A DNA stretch of 48,676 nt from an uncultured Bacteroidales bacterium (GCA_903824935.1 CAIJYT010000082.1:1-48676); one strand, 5' to 3'; counted from the first letter of the stretch, positions 8,888 through 16,550 are shown. The notes: generated from the letters alone by a model not told the origin. Numbers and translations are program-made.

Positions 8888-10087
8888 CTATATTTTCCCC
8901 AGCCTTATCAGAATTCCCAATGTAACATCAAACTGCGCCAGGTTCGAATTGGCATTGATGGCGTATTTCATTACCCAGTAATTGTTGCTGTAAAGAAAAG
9001 GCGCCTCAGTAGAATGCACCTGGTACAATAACTGGGTCTGGAAACGGAACCCGAAGACCCTGCTGATGTACCAGTTTAACCCGGCCCTTCCTCCGAGAGC
9101 AAAGTACCAGACATCCCTGAACCCATCTGCTTTCATTACCATATTCACAGGGCCGAAATCAAACCCGATATAAGGTTGCACATTGCCTTTGCTGAAAAAA
9201 CGGTAAGAAGTGCTGAGCAGGATATAGTTATTACTGATAGGAAGATCGCCTTCCCTCGGGTAATTCGGAGCGTCGATTTTAACAAAAGTATCCTCCCGCT
9301 TATAGCCGATGCCGAAGTCAAGACCCTTGTATATATTGAGCTTGAACTCGATCCCGTAATCCGCCCCGGGCTGGAAAATAGCCTTGCCTCCATCTATAGA
9401 AATGGTCCCTCCTGCACAATATCCACCGTAAATTGCAAATTCAAAGATAGTAACTCCTCCTTTATTGAGGTAGGCAGGTTTTTTTACTGTAACAGGATGA
9501 TTTGAACGCGGAATCCCCCTCAGGGAAGTTAATGCGGCATCTCCGACATCGGGACTGGGAACCCTCGTTACCCGCAAATAAAAGGGAATGGCCGTATCAG
9601 ACTTGTTGTAGGCTTCTGCTGTATACAACCGGGCTTCCGAAGATGATGAATATGCAACACTTTTATTTTCCGATGGATTAAGCTTGTGCTGCGCGTATAC
9701 CCTCCCGCTTGCATCCTGAACCATGAGGGTGTTGGCATCTGAAAACGTATTACTGTCGGCACGAACCTTCACTTTGATCTCCAGGAACGCTTCATTTGAA
9801 GCCAGCGAACTGATCTGCAATGCCTTCCATACTGCCGCAGACAGGGTGTCACCAGCTTCATAAAATACGCGCTGGTAATTATACCCTTTCTTGTTCAGCA
9901 TCGTCTCGATCGAGCCTACTGCCTCGGAATAGCACTTGAAAAAAGGATCATTTTCAATATGGGCCCAGTACCGTATCGTTTGCACATGCTCCGAAAAGGC
10001 AAGACGCTGATCCCAGTCAGGCGATTGTGACAACCCGGTAACGGAAAGAAAAAAGGTATAAAAAGATATAAGGCAAAAGGAACGCAT
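8888..10087 (-). CDS. Secreted outer-membrane beta-barrel-like protein
   Basis: 399 residues with a Sec signal peptide (hydrophobic 3-18, ending near GLSQ). The middle part (about 30-190) contains a stretch resembling a beta-sandwich (KVKVRADSNTF, LYTAEAYNKSD). The C-terminal half has alternating aromatic/glycine strands such as YGIEFKLNIYKGLDFGIGYK, a late ILLSTSYRF and a C-terminal FDVTLGILIRL, typical of small outer-membrane barrels. No specific family is recognised. It lies 15 bases after the Pro/Lys-rich peptide gene and 17 before a soluble hybrid kinase, so it may take part in sensing or display at the surface. That role is inference from position only. Confidence 0.7.
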   Translation of the reverse strand: MRSFCLISFYTFFLSVTGLSQSPDWDQRLAFSEHVQTIRYWAHIENDPFFKCYSEAVGSIETMLNKKGYNYQRVFYEAGDTLSAAVWKALQISSLASNEAFLEIKVKVRADSNTFSDANTLMVQDASGRVYAQHKLNPSENKSVAYSSSSEARLYTAEAYNKSDTAIPFYLRVTRVPSPDVGDAALTSLRGIPRSNHPVTVKKPAYLNKGGVTIFEFAIYGGYCAGGTISIDGGKAIFQPGADYGIEFKLNIYKGLDFGIGYKREDTFVKIDAPNYPREGDLPISNNYILLSTSYRFFSKGNVQPYIGFDFGPVNMVMKADGFRDVWYFALGGRAGLNWYISRVFGFRFQTQLLYQVHSTEAPFLYSNNYWVMKYAINANSNLAQFDVTLGILIRLGKI

Positions 10088-10102
10088 CGGTTATCGAAGT
10101 GG

Positions 10103-10330
10103 TTATGGCATTGGTGGCCTTGGAGGTGGTTTTGGCTTGCCCGGTTTTGACGGCTTTGGCGGTTTTTTTGCTTTAGGCGGAGGTTTGGGTTTACTTGGTC
10201 CTTTTGGCTTCGGCGGGGGTGTTGGCCACTGTATTGAAGCAGCAGGGGGTATGGCATTTGCAGTCAAAGTCCGCACAGGGCTAAACCCCAAAATACCCAT
10301 CAGTATTAAAATGTAAACGACTCTTTTCAT
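10103..10330 (-). CDS. Small secreted proline/lysine-rich peptide
   Basis: 75 residues starting at ATG 10330. A signal peptide (KRVVYILILMGILGFSPV, cleavage near LTANA at about residue 26) precedes a mature part of roughly 50 residues made almost only of Pro, Lys and a little Gly/Ser/Arg, with PPPKPKGPSKP-type motifs. The mature peptide would be strongly basic and extended (polyproline-like). Similar composition occurs in TonB linkers, wall-associated linkers and proline-rich antimicrobial peptides, but no membrane-anchored domain is attached here. It is the first gene of a unit with a barrel protein and a hybrid kinase. The signal peptide and correct spacing make a real gene likely; the function is unknown. 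Confidence 0.62.
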   Translation of the reverse strand: MKRVVYILILMGILGFSPVRTLTANAIPPAASIQWPTPPPKPKGPSKPKPPPKAKKPPKPSKPGKPKPPPRPPMP

Positions 10331-10383
10331 GAATCCGTATTTTGTGTATAAAAGTACATAAAAACCGGCTGCAATTCACACCT

Positions 10384-10402
10384 GTTCTCAGAGAACTGAG
10401 AA
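10384..10402. promoter_or_regulatory. Overlapping palindromes in the divergent promoter region
   Basis: GTTCTC-A-GAGAAC (10384-10396) is a perfect inverted repeat with a one-base centre. It overlaps a second one, TTCTCA-GAGAAC-TGAGAA (10385-10402). It lies between the divergent genes starting at 10330 (minus) and 10474 (plus), a typical place for an operator. No regulator is identified. Confidence 0.35.
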
Positions 10403-10425
10403 TTAACATTCTTAGTTAATTTACA

Positions 10426-10433
10426 TATCTTTG
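10426..10433 (+). promoter_or_regulatory. Bacteroidota -7 promoter element for the GMC oxidoreductase gene
   Basis: TATCTTTG is an exact match to TAnnTTTG, 40 bases before the ATG at 10474. No good TTTG is seen at the -33 position, so activation by a regulator bound at the nearby palindrome is possible. Confidence 0.45.
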
Positions 10434-10473
10434 AAAACTGATATGTCAGCCTGTTTTTTTATTTTTACTGTGG

Positions 10474-12030
10474 ATGGATGAGCTCCGTGATTATATAGTG
10501 ATCGGCTCCGGTTTCGGAGGCAGCGTGTCGGCCATGAGGCTGGCCATGAAAGGATATTCTGTACTGGTACTTGAAAAAGGCAAACGGTATGGCCCCGCCG
10601 ATTTTCCGAAGACCAACTGGAACCTGAGGAAATATCTGTGGATGCCCAGGTTTGGGTTATACGGTTTCCAGAGACTTGACCTGTTCCGTCATGCTTTCAT
10701 TCTCAGCGGGGCCGGAGTAGGCGGAGGCAGCCTGGTCTATGCCAATACCCTGATGAAACCTCCCGACCAGTTCTTCAGGCATGAACAATGGAAAAGATTT
10801 AATGATTGGAAAACCACCCTGGAGCCTTTTTATGAAGAAGCCCACCGCATGCTGGGCAGGGTCAAGCTGCAAAAGTTTTACATTGAGGATGAAATCCTAA
10901 GGGATGTGGCCAGGGACATGGGCCAGGAAGATTCTTTCGATCATGTTTATGTGGCGGTTTATTACAATGAGGATGAAAAGGCCTGCGACCCGTATTTCAA
11001 CGGCGAAGGCCCACCCAGGAACCCTTGTATCGAGTGTGCAGGTTGCATGGTGGGCTGCCGTGAAAATGCGAAGAATACACTTGACAAAAACTACCTTTTC
11101 TTTGCCGAAAAACACGGGGCAGAAGTCCTGCCCGAGACCCATGCGTTTAAAATCACCTGGGAGGATGGTATTTACTCGGTGCATACCCATCAACTCAACA
11201 AAAAGGGAGAAAAGATATTCCGCTCGAAAGGCCTTGTCATTGCTGGCGGAGTGCTTGGAACCATGAAACTTCTCCTTCACCAGAAATATATTTACAAGAC
11301 CATGCCTGCGCTGAGCGACCGCCTCGGTGAAGGCCTCAGGACCAATTCAGAAACGCTTTGTTCAGCATCAGGGGCCAATGTCAAACTGAACAACGGGCTG
11401 GCCATCAGTTCCATCTTCAAGCCGGCCGATGATACCTGGATCGAGATCGTGAAATATCCCGACGGATCCAATGTCATGAAAGGTCTTGTCAACCTGGCTA
11501 CCGGGATGACAACCCCTCATTTCCTCAGGCCCCTGAAATTCCTGCTGAATATCCTTGGCCATCCGCTTAAGTTCCTGCGTATGTTGTTCAATGGCAAATG
11601 GGCAACCAACACCATCATTTTCCTGGTCATGCAAACCGCTGATAACTCCATGCGGATGACACTGAAACGGGGCATTTTCAGGAAAAGGCTTACCATCAGG
11701 AATGACGGCAATAAAAGAGTAAATGCATATATCCCTCTTGGCCAGGAGGTCATGAACCGATATGCGAAAAAAGTAAATGCGATCCCCCAGAACTCAACCA
11801 TGGAGATCCTCTTCAACGTGCCTTCAACGGCTCATATCCTCGGAGGCAGCCCCATGGGAAATAATGTTTCGGAAGGGATTATCGACAGCAACTTCCAGGT
11901 CTTCGGATATCCGAACATGTATATTGTCGACGGTTCTGCGATACAAGGCAATATTGGGGTGAACCCGAGCTTTACCATCACGGCCCAGGCTGAATATGCC
12001 ATGTCGAAAATTCAGGAAAAATCAAAGTGA
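10474..12030 (+). CDS. GMC oxidoreductase, cholesterol oxidase (ChoD)-like
   Basis: FAD-dependent alcohol oxidase or dehydrogenase of 518 residues. The N-terminal Rossmann motif IGSGFGGSVSA (10-20) binds FAD, and GAGVGGGSLVYANTL (79-93) is the second FAD signature. The C-terminal catalytic part has TAHILGG (H near 455) and GVNPS (N near 498), the expected His/Asn pair. The order of motifs and wording closely resemble mycobacterial ChoD-type proteins, including the segment LRKYLWMPRFGLYGFQR. Four cysteines in C-x2-C-x2-C-x3-C spacing (185-195) recur in that group. There is no Tat or Sec signal, so it is probably cytoplasmic. The substrate is not shown by the sequence; a sterol or hopanoid-like alcohol is only a guess. 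It stands alone and converges with the next gene, four bases away. Confidence 0.85.
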   Translation: MDELRDYIVIGSGFGGSVSAMRLAMKGYSVLVLEKGKRYGPADFPKTNWNLRKYLWMPRFGLYGFQRLDLFRHAFILSGAGVGGGSLVYANTLMKPPDQFFRHEQWKRFNDWKTTLEPFYEEAHRMLGRVKLQKFYIEDEILRDVARDMGQEDSFDHVYVAVYYNEDEKACDPYFNGEGPPRNPCIECAGCMVGCRENAKNTLDKNYLFFAEKHGAEVLPETHAFKITWEDGIYSVHTHQLNKKGEKIFRSKGLVIAGGVLGTMKLLLHQKYIYKTMPALSDRLGEGLRTNSETLCSASGANVKLNNGLAISSIFKPADDTWIEIVKYPDGSNVMKGLVNLATGMTTPHFLRPLKFLLNILGHPLKFLRMLFNGKWATNTIIFLVMQTADNSMRMTLKRGIFRKRLTIRNDGNKRVNAYIPLGQEVMNRYAKKVNAIPQNSTMEILFNVPSTAHILGGSPMGNNVSEGIIDSNFQVFGYPNMYIVDGSAIQGNIGVNPSFTITAQAEYAMSKIQEKSK

Positions 12031-12034
12031 AGGA

Positions 12035-12598
12035 TTAGCGGATGTCTCCCAGTAAGACATTCCATACCCTGATGGTGTTGTTACCGAAAACTTTTTCCTG
12101 CTTCAAAGCAAAGATATCAACTGTTCGGCAACATGCTGCGGAAGAAGTCCTGCTCCCTGCAGTCGACCCCGGAAGGGTTGTTATAACACTTAACTGACCT
12201 GAATACGTGCTGTCATTGAGGCGTTCCAGCGGCCTGGTAACCTTTATGGAATCGAAGACAACTCCCGAAAATCCTGACGGTACGGTTTTCCCCGGAATGA
12301 AAAGACTCTGGGCCATCTCGCCGGCCTTCTGCTTAAAGGCCTGGCCGGATGAGCTGTCGCTAAGGATCTTAAGGAAGTCGGAAAGATCGTTAAGCTTTAA
12401 CCTGGCCGTCACTTCAAATGCCCTTAACTCAGGCTGACCAAGTTTCTCCGATTCAAACACCGAAGTGATGCTGTCTCTGGCCTGCACTGCCTTGTTTTTC
12501 TCAAGCATTGCGTTGCCCTGCTCATTGTCGTCACAGCTTTTTGAGCTTAGAAGCAGGTAAAGAACTACCAGGGGCAATATGTTTATGAATCGTTTCAT
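12035..12598 (-). CDS. Putative secreted or lipid-anchored protein of unknown function
   Basis: 187 residues with an N-terminal signal (hydrophobic 5-17, then SSKSCDD). The cysteine at about 22 could be lipidated, although the lysine just before it makes a poor lipobox. The rest has charged helical stretches and an SGQLSVITTLPG beta segment, and I recognise no family. Its ATG overlaps the stop of the gene at 12595 by four bases (ATGA), so the two are translationally coupled and probably work together in the envelope. Confidence 0.6.
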   Translation of the reverse strand: MKRFINILPLVVLYLLLSSKSCDDNEQGNAMLEKNKAVQARDSITSVFESEKLGQPELRAFEVTARLKLNDLSDFLKILSDSSSGQAFKQKAGEMAQSLFIPGKTVPSGFSGVVFDSIKVTRPLERLNDSTYSGQLSVITTLPGSTAGSRTSSAACCRTVDIFALKQEKVFGNNTIRVWNVLLGDIR

Positions 12599-13566
12599 GA
12601 AGGCAGTTTAATCCTGAACCTTAGAATGACAATCTTTCCGTCACGTAATTTAGTGTCCAGTACTTCAATATTTTTTAAGCTGCCGGATGGCATGGTCAGT
12701 TTATCAATGAATTCCTGTTTGTTCAGGAGTTCCATCCCGCTTGCGGCTTTGCTCTGGCTGTATAACTGGTAGATCATTGCACTTTCGTCGATCATATTCT
12801 CAAGACGCTCTCTCCTTTTCCCCCAGTCATCCACCTTCATCTCCGAGAAATAATGTATCATAAGGGCGTAATCATTGGCATGAAGGTTTACGATCTCATT
12901 GACATTAAGTTTTTTTATAATACGGATGATGGTATCAGTCTGGTAATAGGGGGTTGAAACGACCATCTTCACCTGGCTCTTATCCGTTTTAAGGGAAAAA
13001 CATCCCTCGGCATTACAAAACAAAGTTGAAGGGGATTCCCCATCGGTGAGCACCTTTACCTCTATCCTTGTATTGGTTATTGGTTCCCTTGTATCGGCAT
13101 CATAAAAACAAAATTTGTATTCCCTGGTATTGAACAATTTAAATACACCGAAAAAGATAAGCACTATGCATACCGTAACAATGGGAATGATAATAAAATA
13201 CCGGTTGGCGGTATTTGGGACTGACCCGGCAGGCTCTGCCAAGGCCTGTGCCCCGCTCTGAGATGCTTCGATCAGATCCTGGTTCTTAAATACAAAGTCA
13301 TCCCAGTTTGCATACCCTGCATACTTGCTTAACAGGTTTAAAACGTCTATCCTTGGAAGGGATTTGCTCACCGATTTCATATGGGTGTAAAACCACTTTT
13401 CGCTGATGTGAGCATTTACGCTTTTAAGCAGCTCTTCCTGGAAATCGGTTATTTCCTGTCCTTTCCACTCGGAAATGTTCGGATTTATGCCAGGGTATGA
13501 TTCTTGCATCTTAGCCACGATCTTTAGTTTCAGCTCTGCAAAATATTCCTGATTGTTCCGGGACAA
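12595..13566 (-). CDS. Single-pass membrane protein with helical N-terminal domain
   Basis: 323 residues. The N-terminal cytoplasmic part (about 1-95) contains a helical block ending in LPRIDVLNLLSKYAGYANWDDF, a conserved-looking pattern I have no name for. One membrane helix follows (about 123-145, YFIIIPIVTVCIVLIFFGVF), then a periplasmic part whose start (FCFYDADTREPITNTRIEVK) resembles a carboxypeptidase-regulatory or Ig-like sandwich. The frame opens with TTG at 13566; the first internal ATG is at 13515. Conserved-looking residues before that ATG favour the TTG, but a promoter-like GAACTTTG overlaps it, so the start is uncertain. It is coupled to the downstream secreted protein gene. Confidence 0.65.
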   Translation of the reverse strand: MSRNNQEYFAELKLKIVAKMQESYPGINPNISEWKGQEITDFQEELLKSVNAHISEKWFYTHMKSVSKSLPRIDVLNLLSKYAGYANWDDFVFKNQDLIEASQSGAQALAEPAGSVPNTANRYFIIIPIVTVCIVLIFFGVFKLFNTREYKFCFYDADTREPITNTRIEVKVLTDGESPSTLFCNAEGCFSLKTDKSQVKMVVSTPYYQTDTIIRIIKKLNVNEIVNLHANDYALMIHYFSEMKVDDWGKRRERLENMIDESAMIYQLYSQSKAASGMELLNKQEFIDKLTMPSGSLKNIEVLDTKLRDGKIVILRFRIKLPS

Positions 13567-13592
13567 AGTTCTTTCGTTTTATAAGTTATTGT

Positions 13593-13634
13593 ATGTAAAA
13601 CCCTTGTAAAACTATTTACAATTATTTTACAAGG
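13593..13634. promoter_or_regulatory. Cluster of TGTAAAA/TTTTACA half-sites upstream of the 13566 gene
   Basis: CCTTGTAAAA (13602-13611) and TTTTACAAGG (13625-13634) form a perfect 10-base inverted repeat with a 13-base spacer. A further direct half-site TGTAAAACC lies at about 13594 and a TTTACA sits in the spacer. Spacing and symmetry fit a dimeric repressor or activator site in the divergent region between the genes at 13566 and 13767. Confidence 0.45.
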
Positions 13635-13681
13635 ATATTTCAAATGCATCATGCAAACCGGGCTTAATTTCGCCAGGTAAA

Positions 13682-13697
13682 AATACCCACGGGTATT
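13682..13697. promoter_or_regulatory. Perfect palindrome AATACCC-AC-GGGTATT
   Basis: Seven-base arms with a two-base centre, unrelated in sequence to the TGTAAAA cluster 50 bases away. It lies 70 bases before the ATG at 13767, a plausible operator position. It has no T-run, so it is not a terminator. Confidence 0.4.
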
Positions 13698-13753
13698 GTC
13701 AAACCAAAAATATAAAAAAGAATTAAAGGAATCAAATCGATCACTATTAAAAA

Positions 13754-13758
13754 GGAGG
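13754..13758 (+). promoter_or_regulatory. Strong Shine-Dalgarno sequence (GGAGG)
   Basis: AAAAAGGAGG lies eight bases before ATG 13767. Bacteroidota rarely rely on Shine-Dalgarno pairing, and most other starts in this window lack one, so it fixes this start codon and is somewhat unusual here. Confidence 0.6.
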
Positions 13759-13766
13759 AAAAACCC

Positions 13767-14348
13767 ATGAGAACAAAAACAAAATCCATAGTATCAGTTA
13801 TTATCACGATCACATTACTAATATGCTTAACGATCCCGGCCGGGGCATCGGCCCAAAAGAAATCCAGCTTCATTAAAATTGGCACTTATGATTCCAGGAC
13901 AATAATCTTCGCCTGGTCAAGGACGGATCTTCTGAAACAATATTTGATCAAACTGAACCAGAGGAGCGATTCAGCAAAGAAAGCAAACGACAGCGCAAAG
14001 ATCAAAGAACTGAGCGTGCAGGCAATATCATTTCAGCACCTGCTTCACCAGATGGTTTTCAGTACGGGATCCGTTGCTTCTATTATGAAAGTAATTAATG
14101 ACAAGCTCCCCGAACTGGCTAAAACCGAAGGAGTGAGTTTCATTGTAAGCAAATATGAACTTAATTACAGCGACCCTTCATTTGTGGTCATTGACCTGAC
14201 AAAGAAGGTAGCAGCGCTTTTCCTGCCCACCGAAAATATAGATAAGATGGCTGCCGAAATTGCCAAACAGTCGCCTATTCCTATTGATGAAATGACCATT
14301 GAAACGGATATGCTCGATGGTTACTGCAAACTATACGGGAAAAAATGA
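13767..14348 (+). CDS. Secreted protein with possible OmpH/Skp-like features
   Basis: 193 residues with a clear Sec signal peptide (hydrophobic 8-26, cleavage near ASAQ at about 30). The mature part begins with a beta strand (IKIGTYDSRTIIFAW), followed by a long charged helix rich in Lys, Ser and Asp (about 58-95), then VSFIVSKYELNY and SFVVIDLTKKV strands. This order is reminiscent of periplasmic OmpH/Skp chaperones, but the helix is short and the match is weak. It is the first of three small plus-strand genes, though the following genes have their own promoter element. Confidence 0.6.
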   Translation: MRTKTKSIVSVIITITLLICLTIPAGASAQKKSSFIKIGTYDSRTIIFAWSRTDLLKQYLIKLNQRSDSAKKANDSAKIKELSVQAISFQHLLHQMVFSTGSVASIMKVINDKLPELAKTEGVSFIVSKYELNYSDPSFVVIDLTKKVAALFLPTENIDKMAAEIAKQSPIPIDEMTIETDMLDGYCKLYGKK

Positions 14349-14399
14349 GGAACCTTTTACTGCGAGGATTTAGTTTTAAATATGAAAATGAAAAATTTT

Positions 14400-14423
14400 C
14401 GCTACTTCGCTACCTCGCTACTT
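14400..14423 (+). repeat. Three-unit 8-bp microrepeat (CGCTACYT)
   Basis: CGCTACTT, CGCTACCT and CGCTACTT run head to tail immediately upstream of a promoter element. It is related in unit and period to the repeat at 690-705. Confidence 0.6.
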
Positions 14424-14425
14424 AT

Positions 14426-14433
14426 TATATTTG
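14426..14433 (+). promoter_or_regulatory. -7 promoter element before the 14459 gene
   Basis: TATATTTG matches TAnnTTTG exactly, 26 bases before ATG 14459. The -33 region is taken up by the 8-bp microrepeat and has no TTTG. Confidence 0.4.
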
Positions 14434-14458
14434 ATACAAACCTTTAAAACAAAAAACC

Positions 14459-14863
14459 ATGTTAGAACAATTGCATAATCACATAACAAAGGAATTGGAA
14501 CAGAATACCAAAACCGATACCATCTTCATTCTGACGTCCATAGTGCTTAACCTGATCACTCTTGGAGTGAACTCCGGCATGGTGGAAAAATCACGCACTC
14601 AAAATTCATCGCTCATGGTGATGTTCATTTTTGTTGTCCTGATAGTAGTAGTGAATGTTGTTGTTGTCATTGGTTTATTAAAAGGAAGGCAGACCAGGGT
14701 TAAGCTGACCAATGGGCTGTTAGCCATGTACAGGGATCAGAATGTGGCAAAGTATTACGACGAAACCCTGCTTGGCAACTACAACGTAAGATACAACCTC
14801 TTTCTCATGGTTGTTGTTTGTACAGGGCTGATCGCCTCGGTAGTGCCGTTCATCATGCGATAA
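14459..14863 (+). CDS. Small two-helix membrane protein of unknown function
   Basis: 134 residues. A soluble N-terminal helix (1-20) is followed by hydrophobic segments at about 22-41 (IFILTSIVLNLITLGVN, moderately hydrophobic), about 53-75 (a long run of Val/Ile) and about 108-130 (FLMVVVCTGLIASVVPFI). The loop between the last two is basic and polar and would be cytoplasmic if the N terminus is periplasmic. I recognise no family. The next membrane protein gene begins 20 bases later, so the two are probably co-transcribed. Confidence 0.6.
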   Translation: MLEQLHNHITKELEQNTKTDTIFILTSIVLNLITLGVNSGMVEKSRTQNSSLMVMFIFVVLIVVVNVVVVIGLLKGRQTRVKLTNGLLAMYRDQNVAKYYDETLLGNYNVRYNLFLMVVVCTGLIASVVPFIMR

Positions 14864-14882
14864 AAACAAAAAAACATCATTT

Positions 14883-15272
14883 ATGAAAAAACATTTTCAG
14901 TCACTCCTTGATAAATCTCACCGCTGGTACACCCTGTCATTTTTTCTCGCGGCAATTTTACTGGTGATCAGTTCCCAGATGGTGGGTACAACAGATAATA
15001 TCCCGGGCCTTTTATTGCTCCTTGGCGGGCTGGTTTCTCTCTTTTTTGCCTTTCTGCATCCCTGGAGAATATCGACAAACTTTGCTAAACTGGCAGGGGT
15101 GTCTTTCGGTTTAATATTGCTGACATTCCTAGGGATATTTATACTCTCCTCTTTGCATAAAACTGAGTATTTAAGTGAAGGCGTTGTCATGGGCTTCATT
15201 GGCCTTATCTGTCTTCCGGGGATTGTGGTGGGGGTAGCCGGAGCAATTTTCTGGGCAATACGGAAAAAATAA
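14883..15272 (+). CDS. Small four-helix membrane protein of unknown function
   Basis: 129 residues with four predicted membrane helices at about 16-34, 40-58, 66-88 and 98-125. The ends are basic (MKKHFQS... and ...AIRKK), placing both termini in the cytoplasm by the positive-inside rule. I recognise no catalytic or binding motif. It follows another small membrane protein gene by 20 bases and converges with the propeller gene at 15294. Confidence 0.6.
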   Translation: MKKHFQSLLDKSHRWYTLSFFLAAILLVISSQMVGTTDNIPGLLLLLGGLVSLFFAFLHPWRISTNFAKLAGVSFGLILLTFLGIFILSSLHKTEYLSEGVVMGFIGLICLPGIVVGVAGAIFWAIRKK

Positions 15273-15293
15273 GGACTTAAGCTGGCCTTGTAC

Positions 15294-16550
15294 CTAATCT
15301 TTTCTGAGGATGTTAAATGCCATCAGGGCTTTGCCGTGCCTGATGTAAAGCATCCCCCTGAAGATCACCGGGTGTGAGAAATGTTCCCTGGTCCCTTTGG
15401 GAACCCTGTAAAAACTGGCGATCTCCATCTTGCCCTTGCCGGGGTTGATAAGGTAAATGTTGCCTTTCTGGTTGTAATAATACAGAAACCGGTTGTCGAA
15501 AATAATGGCGCCGGTTCCGCATTTCAGGGAATCGAGGATAAGCCCGGTTTTGGTGTCAAGCGTTAACAAGGACTTGCGGCTGTCGGAACAGGTGTAGATC
15601 TTCTCACCCTGTATGATGAACCCGCCCATATAATTGTCAACTGAGGGGTTCCTCCAGACCTCGCGCACCGTCTTTCCTTTGTTCTCCAGGGCCAGTTTTA
15701 CCGCCCCGTTTCCGTCGCCGGCAACATAATAAATCGAACCGTCCTCATACCATACCGTATTGCTGTGGGTGTCGCCGTTACCGGGTTTTCGTTCGGCAGT
15801 TGGGGTGTTCACCTGTTCATTTACCCAGAGCAGTTCCCCGTTCTTCGCATCAATCCCCAGCAGTGAATAAGCTGTAAACACGGCGATGATGGTTCTATCT
15901 CCGTATTTCACCAGGAGCGGAGAATTATAGCCTGGTCTTTCACCCCTTCCTTTGCAAACCCAGATGATCTTACCTGTGAAACGGTTCAGGGCAACTACAT
16001 TGGTGTCGGTGCCCCCGGGGGTGAAAAATACCATATCCCCGTCAACAAGGGGTGATTCGGAATGACCGTGCATGGGCGAAACCCCGTGAAGATCAGTTTT
16101 GCCGACCATCCACTTCAATGTCCCGGTCTTAAGTTCTATACAGGCAATATTCCCCATCCCTGAACTTACATAGAGCATGTCGTCATATATGGTAGGGCTC
16201 ATTCGTGATCCGGGGAAAGTCTTAGTCCATTCCTTACCGAACGCGGTTTTCCAAATGATCTTGCCGTTCAGGTCCAGGGCAAAAAGGTAAGCAGTTGAAT
16301 CGATCTCACCTGCCACAAAGATCTGGCTGTCGTGGAAAACAGGAGATCCGAAACCATTACCAATATCTTCATTTGACCAAATCAGGGCCGGCCCTTCAGG
16401 CGGCCAGAATTTCTGAAGTGCAGATTCATTGTAGATCCCCCTGCGGTCGGCTCCTCTCCATTGGGAAGCAGACTGGGATAAAACGGCAGAAGAAATAAGG
16501 AGGAGAACGAAAAGGCTGATTGACAGCCTGAGGTACATTGTACGTTGCAT
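15294..16550 (-). CDS. Secreted PQQ-binding-like beta-propeller protein
   Basis: 418 residues with a Sec signal (hydrophobic 8-24, cleavage near LSQS). The mature protein opens with WRGADRRGIYNES, a start typical of PQQ-like (BamB-type) propeller proteins in Bacteroidota and Planctomycetota. Repeated blades follow with ALDLNGKIIWKT, CIELKTGTLKW, ALNRFTGKIIW, GIDAKNGELLW and TLDTKTGLI. Quinoprotein active-site residues are not evident, so a structural or ligand-binding role is more likely than a PQQ dehydrogenase. It is probably periplasmic. No functional partner is visible; it lies alone between a convergent gene and a divergent kinase gene. Confidence 0.85.
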   Translation of the reverse strand: MQRTMYLRLSISLFVLLLISSAVLSQSASQWRGADRRGIYNESALQKFWPPEGPALIWSNEDIGNGFGSPVFHDSQIFVAGEIDSTAYLFALDLNGKIIWKTAFGKEWTKTFPGSRMSPTIYDDMLYVSSGMGNIACIELKTGTLKWMVGKTDLHGVSPMHGHSESPLVDGDMVFFTPGGTDTNVVALNRFTGKIIWVCKGRGERPGYNSPLLVKYGDRTIIAVFTAYSLLGIDAKNGELLWVNEQVNTPTAERKPGNGDTHSNTVWYEDGSIYYVAGDGNGAVKLALENKGKTVREVWRNPSVDNYMGGFIIQGEKIYTCSDSRKSLLTLDTKTGLILDSLKCGTGAIIFDNRFLYYYNQKGNIYLINPGKGKMEIASFYRVPKGTREHFSHPVIFRGMLYIRHGKALMAFNILRKD

